Source of the DNA: Castanea sativa
Taxonomy: Eukaryota; Streptophyta; Magnoliopsida; Fagales; Fagaceae
Length of the DNA: 64,000 nt
Direction of reading: 5' to 3'
NCBI RefSeq assembly: GCF_040712315.1
Contig: NC_134014.1
Location: 41,157,634 to 41,221,633, forward strand
Shown here piece after piece: positions 56,637-64,000 of this stretch. Under the pieces are notes generated by a model. That model did no database searches, was not told where the DNA came from, and saw only the letters and a list, made by a program, of their open reading frames with translations. The position numbers and the translations under genes were made by a program. How positions within the stretch are numbered: the first letter of the stretch is position 1; the number at the start of each line of letters is the position of its first letter.

Positions 56637-56766
56637 GGATAAAGTTTCTATAAAAATTGGTTTGGAGGAAGTTCCTCTAAACAACTAGGTGGCAATCTTA
56701 AACAATAACAAGTGTCTTGGTCACGGGGGAACTTCCTCCAAGCCAGTTTGTATAGAAACTTTATCC
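56637..56766. mobile_element. 130-bp MITE with 9-bp target duplication
   Basis: The ends GGATAAAGTTTCTATA and TATAGAAACTTTATCC are exact inverted repeats, and inner GGAGGAAGTTCC / GGAACTTCCTCC pairs too. AGTATCATA flanks it (56628-56636, 56767-56775). A Mutator-type MITE fits. Confidence 0.85.
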
Positions 56767-56775
56767 AGTATCATA

Positions 56776-57289
56776 GACTATAATGCTCCATTTTGTTTTG
56801 GGTTGAATGAGAGTGCCATTGGACCAGTCTGCCATGCAAAAAAAACAACTTGCATTTTAAAGAAATTTTTTTATGAGAAATTGAAAAAATTGTCAAAAAA
56901 TAATTAGTCACTTTTTCACTAACATAATTTAAAAAAAAAATTGATTTACTAACATATATGTTAGTAAAACCCATAAAAATATTATGACCATAATATTTTG
57001 GCAATAATTTCACATAAAGTTTTAGTGGAAAATAATACTTGTGGGTTTAAATTAAAGTAGAATCATGTTAACATGTGTTTTTAGAGAATTGTTAATAAGC
57101 CATTTTAGGAAAGTTTTAACACTATTTTCATGGGAAAAAAATTGTTAAAACAATTAATTGCTTTTTTCTTTTAGCATAAAACATTTCTAAAAATATTTCA
57201 TTAACTAATTCTCTGAGAGTATCTATTAACTCTTTTCATTAAAATATTATGAACATATCATTACTCTTTACAATACTCTATGTATGTTT
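56776..57289. other. AT-rich spacer, no gene
   Basis: No coding sequence. A stretch near 56870-56960 (TTTATGAGAAATTGAAAAA; CTAACAT; GTTAGTAAAA) resembles one near 59455-59570, so an old repeat is shared. Confidence 0.5.
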
Positions 57290-58738
57290 GTCATAGCATC
57301 TAGCAACTACATCAGTTCTTGTATAGTCTTTAAAATAGAAAAATGTACATATTTTACACATTCTGAGAAAAAAAAACCCACATCAGTGGGTGTAAAAATG
57401 TGTAAATATATACATTAACTACAGTAACCGTGTATATTTATACGGTGAGCATCCACATCAGTATGTGCAAAATTTTTTTCATTTTGCACATCTAAAACTT
57501 ACTTTTTCTATTTTACACACATATTTTTACAAAACACCCACATCAATTTGTCTATTATACACAATTATTCAAATAAAATATTCATTTCTTTAACACTGTG
57601 AACAATAACCGTGAGAGTGAGGTGAGAAAGGAAATGAGAAAAAGAGAGTGAGGAGAGAGAAAAAAAGAATAAAAAAATTATTTACATGGTGAATAGTAAC
57701 CGTGTATATATGCATGGTTATTGTTCATTTACAAGACCATTGTGTATATTTAGACATTTTTACAAAGACCGATGTGGGTGTTTTTGGGTTAAAATGTGTA
57801 AAATTGAACACTTTTTGTATTTTAGAAGACTATCCACGAGCTAATGTGGTTGCTCTATTACTGTAGCTCGTGTATTTACTATTTTAATAATTTTTTCTCT
57901 CTCTCTTTGTCTCTGTTTCTCTCACTCTTACCTCACTCTCCACTGTCGCCGATCACTTTTCTTCTTCCTCAGCAACCGTGACTTAAGTCCATAACTGACT
58001 GAATGATGTCGCCGTTCTTCAATCTGATATCCCCGCGAGCCAAAATGATGCCGTTGTTTTTCAATTTGATATTCCGGCGAGCCAAAATGATGCTGCCATT
58101 CCAACATCCTTCAATTTAATCTTCAATCAGATTGCTTAAAATGATGCCGCTGTTCCAAAATGATGCCGCCGTTCTTCAATCTGATCTTCAATCAAATCGC
58201 TCAAAAACTTAGAGAGCAAATCACTCAGATTGCCCAAACTTGAGAGCTGTTGAGGAAGAAGAAGAGTTTGATAACCCATGAGACCCATCTGCCAAGTCCA
58301 AGTCCAAGCAAGCCGCTTGGGGTAGCTCCATGAGACCCATCTACACCTTCTCTACCTAGGTTTCTTTTGTTTTGTTTTGTTTTTTTTGTTTTTTTTTTTT
58401 TTTTTTTCTATCTGGGTAACTTTGCAAGCTGCTTGTGTGTGTGTGTGTGTGTGTTTTCTTTTTGTTGACTGTTCATGTATTTGATAGGAATGAATTAGCT
58501 GAAGATTTGTGGGTTGATGATGGTGGTTGGGTGGGTTGATGATGGTGGCTGGGTGAGTTGAGGTGGGTTGATGATGGTGGTTGGGTGAGTTCACGGTGGG
58601 TGTGGATTGAATATTTTATTTGAATAAATGTGTATAATAGACAAACTGATGTGGGTGTTTTGTAAAAATAAAAGTGTAAAATAGAAAAAGAAGATTTTAG
58701 ATGTGTAAATTTATAAAATTTACACAGTGGATGCTCTA
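57290..58738. mobile_element. Interlocked MITE-type inverted repeats
   Basis: Pair A: 57296-57445 is inverted at about 57690-57870 (CCGTGTATAT, ACCCACATC, TAGTCTT). Pair B: 57446-57600 is inverted at 58600-58738 (GAGCATCCAC, AAAACACCCACATCA, TTTGTCTATTATACACA, AATAAAATATTCA). The right end of B stops exactly at the TAA that flanks the next MITE. Between them (57890-58600) are CT-rich and ATGATGCCG-rich stretches with no gene. Confidence 0.65.
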
Positions 58739-58739
58739 A

Positions 58740-59237
58740 GGGTCCTTTAGTTTGGAGTAAAAATAGGGAGGATGAAAAATAGAGAGAAAAATAGGGTGGA
58801 AAATGTTGTTTTCCACTGTTCGGCTGGGGAAAGAAAATAATAAGGAGAGAAAACCCAGGAGAAAGTTGTCTCTCCGGGCCCACATTTTTTTTCCTCCCAA
58901 ATCGGGAGGAAAATCTGGGGAGAAAAGTGCTATAGTAGTACTTTTACAAAAATGCCGTCTTCCCACCTCTCCTTATCACTTTCCTCTTCTCATCTCATTC
59001 ACCAACGGGTCCAGGTTCTCTTCTTTTTTTTTTTTTCAACATGACTTGATCTATTTTTTTTCAACATTCTCTTCTCTTTTTTTTTTTTTTTTTTAACATG
59101 ACCTGATCTATTTTTTTTCACCCCTCTAACCAAACACACTAGAGGGAAAACTAAATATTTTACATCCTCTCACAATTTTCTATCCTCTCACAATTTTCTA
59201 TCCTCCTATTTTTCCACTCTTCTAACCGAACAGACCC
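58740..59237. mobile_element. 498-bp Tourist/Harbinger-type MITE
   Basis: TAA flanks both sides (58737-58739, 59238-59240). Its ends are inverted repeats: GGGTCCTTTAGTTTGGAG at left and GGGTCTGTTCGGTTAGAAG read from the right, followed by AAATAGG(G/A)AGGAT in both. Non-coding. Confidence 0.85.
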
Positions 59238-59240
59238 TAA

Positions 59241-59849
59241 GGGTGAAGTCAGTAAGGGGGAGGGGGGCAATTGCCTCCTTGACTTTGTAAAAAATGCCCC
59301 AAGAGTCACTAGTCTTGGTGATATATTCCTAAGTTGTTTGACACTTTGACCCCTCTTATATGAAAAAAAAAAAAAAAAAGTGACCCCATTCCCCTTTTAA
59401 AGAAGGGTGCAGTTGATAAGGGCACACATTAAGCTATCTATTTTTAAATACATTTTATGAGAAATTGAAAAAGCTGTAAAAATTTTTCAATTCCCGACAA
59501 AACTTTTTTTAAAAATAGTATACTATTGTATGCCCTTAAGGTATACGTTAGTAAAATTCTTTAACAAAACAAACTGGAAAGTAAGTGAAAATGATTTCCT
59601 GACACACTTTACTTCATAAAAAATATATAAAAAATGTTATGTTAAAAAAATTTTACAACAAATGATAGGAACTAAGCAATTACGCCTATTTGAAACCGCG
59701 TAAGCTTGCTTTCTCTTTAAGTTTTCAACTTTTCTATAACAGTTTCTTGGTCCTTTTCAGAAACAGCTTCGCGTAAACAAAGTAAACAAAAAAAAAAAAG
59801 AAAAAAAAGCGCAACTGTTGGGAACAAATTTTTTTTTTTTTTTTAAATT
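59241..59849. other. Non-coding spacer with repeat debris
   Basis: Starts with GGGGGCAATTGCCTCCTTGAC, which shares the GGCAATTGCC palindrome with 60185-60200 and looks like a transposon edge. Several A/T tracts follow. No gene. Confidence 0.5.
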
Positions 59850-60542
59850 ATTACATTAATTTAATCCAATTGCTGGTAACGAACACCTAAACAAAGTGAA
59901 AGACTTCCAACGTCTCCAGAGTTAGTCTTTAATGGTAGTTATTTTTGTTTTGACTCCGTCTTTCTCTCGACTCCAAGAGACCAGGAAGTAGCAGACCCAG
60001 CCAGTTCAGTTACACCAATTAACCTCTTTAAGTAGTGCATCAAATCTCGGATCATCTTCTTCCTTATCCTCTCAATCTCCGAAAAATTTCCTGTTCCATT
60101 TACTATTTCCAATTCCAAATCAGGGAAAAAAGGAAATTACCCGGAAAGCACGCAGAGCCGACCCTTCCCTTAGGCGAGTTAGGCAATTGCCTAAGCGGAA
60201 GGAAGGCCACAAAATTTTAAAAAATTAGGGGTAGTAGGGGAAAAAAAATTTAGTTTTAGATGAATTACAAAAAACGTCTAGAGCAGACCGTCAAAGCACT
60301 AACTAAATATTACCGTGTTCTTAACTCTCTCAGTCTCTCTTTGTCAGGCTATGTAAGTGAAATTTCTCTGAAAAGGGACAGGCTGCTTGTTTCTTCGAAC
60401 TTTCCGAGGCTGCTTCTCTTGCAACTCCGAGGATGCTTCTGCTTCTTTTGCAACTTTGATAAGTTGTGCTTCCGTCCCTATATATGAGGCGAGGTATATT
60501 TGAGAGGGATTAGTCACAATATTGCGATTTTAGAAGGTGAAA
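59850..60542 (+). promoter_or_regulatory. Promoter and 5' leader region of the Ca2+-ATPase gene
   Basis: This is upstream of the ATPase start. A stretch near 60145-60240 (GCCGACCCTTCCCTTAGGCG, GGCAATTGCC) looks like a transposon fragment. TATATATGAGG at 60479-60489 is a possible TATA box only about 60 bases from the ATG; the copy at 17800 shares the sequence between it and the start. The true transcript start and any 5'-UTR intron cannot be settled from sequence alone. Confidence 0.45.
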
Positions 60543-63500
60543 ATGGAGAGCTATATTTTGAATGACTTTGAAGTGGAACCGAAGCACTCGTCTGAAGAGG
60601 TGCTTCAGAGATGGAGGAAGCTGTGTGGATTTGTGAAGAACCCGAAGCGAAGGTTTCGTTTTACAGCCAATCTCTCGAAGCGTTACGAAGCTCAGGCTAT
60701 GCGCCGCACCTACTACCAGGTCTCGCCTCTTTCTCTCATTTTATTTATGATTTATTTATTTCATTCAACCAATACCAAAAAATACAAAAAAAAGCAAAAC
60801 AGAAAAAAGTGCTCCTTCTACCAAGCAAAAAACACCCACATCGGTAAAATTATGCATTTATTCACTACATTAACCTTGCATGGTGCATCTAATATTTTAT
60901 AAGTTTTTTCTGTCTTGTCTCTGCTCTCACTATCACTCTCACCTGACTGTCACCTCACCTCACTCCCCCTTTGTCTCTGCTGAGTTCGCTTGTGGGTACG
61001 GTGCCAAACTCGTCTTTGCTGCCAGTGTAAGTGGTGGTTTTGGTGTTGGAATTTTCGTGGTAAGAGACAAAGCTTTTATCTTTTTCCTCTTCTTCTTTTT
61101 TCACAAACCCATCGTCGTTAGACAAGTCAAGTAGTTTATCTACAAAAAAACCGTCACAAGCCAAGCCGTTTTGCTCTTTGACTGCTCACAACTCTTCAGA
61201 AGTCGCCTGTGGGGTTGGTTTCAAGGCCATTTCTTTCCTAAAACTGGTTTTCAAAGCCGTTGCACAAATTTATGGTTGCAAAAAAATTTAATATGCATAA
61301 TTAAACTAACTTATTTGGTCTATTCTAAAGATAAATATCGAACACGCTAAGTTAAAACATGATCATCTTTACACGCACCCTGACTAGTAAAGTAGAAGGG
61401 AACGTGACTGCGTTTGGATTCCACTGAAGCTGTGTCTGCGTTTTCAGTTTTTTTTTTTTTTTTTTTTCCTCCAGCCGCAAGTGTTGACCCAATCTTCTGT
61501 GAACAGTGCAAGTCAATTTTTAATTTCGGTGAGAAAACACGCTACCTTTTGGACCATTTTAAGGACGGATTGGTATGACATTTTAAATAATAGTTTTTAA
61601 TCACACATATTTTTATATATTTTATCATTCATATGTATTTTTAAAAAATACAAATAACGTTATTAGAACAGTGTTATCAAACGGGCCCTAAAATTTGTTT
61701 GTACTGACATGCAAGTTTGGCTTTCAATTTTTTTTTTTAAAGAAATTTTGTATCTATTTAGTAATCTTGGGAGCAATTAGCCCAATAGATATATTATTAT
61801 TATTATTATTATTATTATTCTGCATATTGCTACGCTTTAGTTGAGCCATATCAGCAGCCACATTACTCACTTATTTTTTACCTTTTATTTTCTCTTTCTA
61901 AACTCTTATTTTCCCTATTCAAAAAAAAAAAAAAACCCTTATTTTCTCTAGTCCACATTTATTATTTCACTTTCTTCAACATTTCCCCTCCCTCTTTATC
62001 TCTCCGAATCCGATCTTTCACTAAGATTTCGAATAGTTGTCCCGAATTCAAGTTGATTTTGTTTTGCCTCTTCGTCGCTTACTACTCTCTACTTTACTTC
62101 TTTATCTTGATACTACTCTCTATTTTTTTGTTACATTTTATCATTTTTTTTTTAATATTTTGACTCTTCTTCTCCTTCGATATCATTTCTTGTATTCATT
62201 CCATATTTTCCCCGAAAAAGCTGAGTACTTACACTCTGGTGGTTTTCTATTTAAATATGTGTTTTGATATTGTGTTTTTCTTTTTTTAATTTCCCATTAC
62301 AAAGTCTTCTCTCTCCCTTCTCTCAAAAAAAAAAAAAAAGTCTTCTCTCTCTCTCTATTATAACTTTGGTTGAATTTTGATTTGCGTTAATACTCAGTTT
62401 TTTTGTAAATAGGAATTTGAGTTTATGTCAAAACACAATCTATATGACTATGAATTTGAATATGTCTACCAATTTTTTGAGTAATAAATTATTATAAAGT
62501 CTATCTTTTATTTCTTTTGTTTCATTTTAATTTTGGTTAAGATAATATTGTAATATTATAATTTTGTAATGAATTTTTATTATTACGATAATCTCATTAT
62601 TCGTTAAGAGATGAGAAATTTGAATAATAAATTTGAAATTTGTAAAATTTAGTTGTATGTAAAATATAACACACTACAACAGAAGTTAGAAAAATAAAGT
62701 TCACCTTAAAAAAATATTAATCAAACATACTAAATATAATGGTATGATATATTTGTACTTTGTAGAGACAAAAAGATAAAGAATACTTGTAAAAATATTT
62801 TAAAATAAATAAATAATACTTGAAGTAATTTTTATATGATTTGCTCCCATTCTTTGGCTCTTTCCATTGGCGTGTTTATCATTTCATAATCTCATAGTTT
62901 TGAACAATTTTTAATTATGTGTGGTGCTTAGTAATTCCATCATCCAAGATTGACACATCAACACTACCGATATTCCATTTCTGATCCGGTCAAATATATA
63001 TTGAGATGAATTTTCAGTCACGGCTTAATCAATCAAAACCTCCTTGTTTGTGATTGGCCTAGTATCACAGTTCACAAATATTATGTCGTAGTTGAGTGGG
63101 AAAAGACCACGTTAAATAATCACATTAGCCAGTAATCCAGCTTTGGAAACTGAAGTAGCTAACTGGTATCTTGACTCAGCTCTTCCATGAAAAAGTAATT
63201 GGTGGAAGTGCAACCATGAGCTTGATCTTAGAAAGAGAATCTTATGTGAATTTAAATTTCTCAAAGCAGAATGGGCACTTTGGTATTAGAATAGAACATG
63301 AATTGGATTTTAAAAAAAGAAAAGTAAAAAAGAACATAAATTGTGTCATGAAGTTATTAGTAATTTAGACCTCATTACTATTCATGAACGCAACAGGTAG
63401 GAGTTGGTTACTTGTTAATCTAAAAATCCCTGAAGTCTTTTGAATATTTTCAAAAGATAATTGTGTTTCATTTTTAAATTCACATTCTTTGTGCCTCCCC

Positions 63501-64000
63501 CTTGGGTTGTATTTTACGTTTCTTAGTCCAGTTACTCTTGTAGTTCTTATATCTTCTTGTTAATAATTGCACTCCTTGACTTACTCTTTTTTTTTTTTTT
63601 AAGACTATGGATACAAAATGGAAATCCAGATACCTGAATTCCTTTTGTGCAGATGGATTACCAAAACCGAACTGTACAGAGGTTATGATCATAACTCGGT
63701 TAAAACTTGGGAGACTAACTACTTTTCTATTTGAGTATTGTAGGAGAAGTTAAGGGTTGTTGTTTTAGTTTCCAAAGCTGCATTTCAATTTATCCAAGGC
63801 AAGTTTCTTCTAGGTTAATGTAAATTTAGATTATATTAAAAGGTTCTCCATTCTGACTATGATGTCTGCAGGCGTGCAACCAAGTGACTACACTGTACCT
63901 GAGGAAGTTAAAGCTGCAGGTTTTGGAATTTGTGGTGAAGAATTGGGATCTATTGTTGAAGGTCATAATTTGCAGAAGCTCAATGATCATGGTGGAATAG
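60543..64000 (+). CDS. ACA: Autoinhibited Ca2+-ATPase, type IIB (ACA1/2/7-like), first three exons
   Basis: The product is a calmodulin-regulated P-type Ca2+ pump that moves Ca2+ out of the cytosol. Exon 1 (60543-60719, 59 codons) has the N-terminal calmodulin-binding and autoinhibitory segment, QRWRKLCGFVKNPKRRFRFT. Exon 2 (63744-63798) reads EKLRVVVLVSKAAFQFIQ. Exon 3 (63872 to window end) reads GVQPSDYTVPEEVKAAGF and then ELGSIVEGHN. The order and phase match plant ACA proteins, whose full length is about 1,000 residues; membrane segments, phosphorylation site and ATP domain lie beyond the window. The start is ATG 60543; an in-frame GTG six bases earlier is not credible. Intron 1 (60720-63743) is phase 0. 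Intron 2 is phase 1 and has a GC donor. No damage is seen. Confidence 0.95.
60720..63743 (+). other. Intron 1 of the Ca2+-ATPase gene (3.0 kb)
   Basis: Donor CAG|GTCTCG, acceptor GTATTGTAG|GAGAAG. It is AT-rich with T tracts, an (ATT)n tract (61792-61819), a MITE (61560-61690) and a MITE edge near 60835-60900 similar to those at 57290-58738 (ACACCCACATCGGT). No second gene is recognised. Confidence 0.85.
61560..61690. mobile_element. MITE in ATPase intron 1
   Basis: Left end TAAGGACGGATTGGTATGAC and right end GTTATCAAACGGGCCCTA form imperfect inverted repeats; AAATAA.AGTT and AACGTTATT pair inside. Same general type as 17127-17280. Confidence 0.6.
63799..63871 (+). other. GC-AG intron 2 of the Ca2+-ATPase gene
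   Basis: The boundary is TTTATCCAAG|GCAAGTTTC to GATGTCTGCAG|GCGTGC, 73 bases. Only this choice keeps the reading frame FIQ-GVQPSDY; the nearby GT would shift the frame. AG|GCAAGT is the usual consensus of GC-type donors. Confidence 0.85.

Noticed and set aside
58349..58594. Minus-strand frame with His/Pro repeats near 58480-58594
   Set aside because: It is translation of a short TGATGGTGGTTGGG-type repeat between MITE arms.
60537..60542. Upstream GTG as start of the ATPase
   Set aside because: The ATG at 60543 matches the conserved start of ACA proteins (MES) and plants rarely start at GTG.

Overview
This is nuclear DNA of a flowering plant. The evidence is Ty3/gypsy LTR retrotransposons of the Tat lineage, Helitrons, many MITEs (short non-autonomous DNA transposons), tRNA-derived SINEs, plant-type introns and a type IIB Ca2+-ATPase gene with a plant N-terminal calmodulin-binding segment. 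The base composition and repeat mix fit a woody eudicot. A Fagaceae-type genome is possible, but that is a guess. Only one host gene looks intact: the start of an autoinhibited Ca2+-ATPase (ACA1/2/7 type) at the right edge (60543 to window end). About 90 percent of the rest is transposable-element DNA, much of it nested.

Layout. 1-7203: a minus-strand Tat element (Tat-A), cut by the window start, with a 70-bp tandem array, a single-frame gag-pol pseudogene and its 5' LTR. 7204-12070: two neighbouring copies of an unclassified repeat, filled with MITEs, a SINE-like insert and a large foldback. 12071-12684: a solo LTR with a GAAAG target duplication. 12812-16443: a 3.6-kb Helitron. 16660-17280: two MITEs. 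About 17400-19582: a dead copy of the Ca2+-ATPase promoter/exon 1 region, broken by a Helitron-like insert, a 822-bp Mutator-like element and a MITE. 19583-30331: a complete minus-strand Tat element (Tat-B, target duplication CACAA) with an antisense multi-exon gene. 30646-30842: a SINE. 30996-42778: an unusual gag-only LTR retrotransposon (target duplication CTCAT) that carries a plant mobile domain (PMD) gene on the opposite strand. 42801-43035: a GA microsatellite and minisatellite. 43897-55840: a small Helitron split by a complete plus-strand Tat element (Tat-C, 44277-55382, target duplication ATTAT). 56021-59237: a truncated LINE and several MITEs. 59850-64000: promoter and first three exons of the Ca2+-ATPase gene.

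How the parts relate. Tat-A and Tat-C belong to one family; Tat-B is a relative with a different LTR. Each has a tandem array of short palindromic units just after integrase. Tat-B and Tat-C also have an antisense gene between that array and the 3' LTR (the position lies outside the window for Tat-A). The gag-only element reaches the same layout with a different cargo: a PMD gene with its own TATA box, 5'-UTR intron, coding intron and polyadenylation signal. All these coding regions are decayed. In Tat-A, the gag-only element and the PMD gene the damage is mostly nonsense point mutation, largely of the C-to-T type expected from silenced, methylated DNA. The paralogous repeat copies supply empty sites that fix several insertion boundaries exactly.
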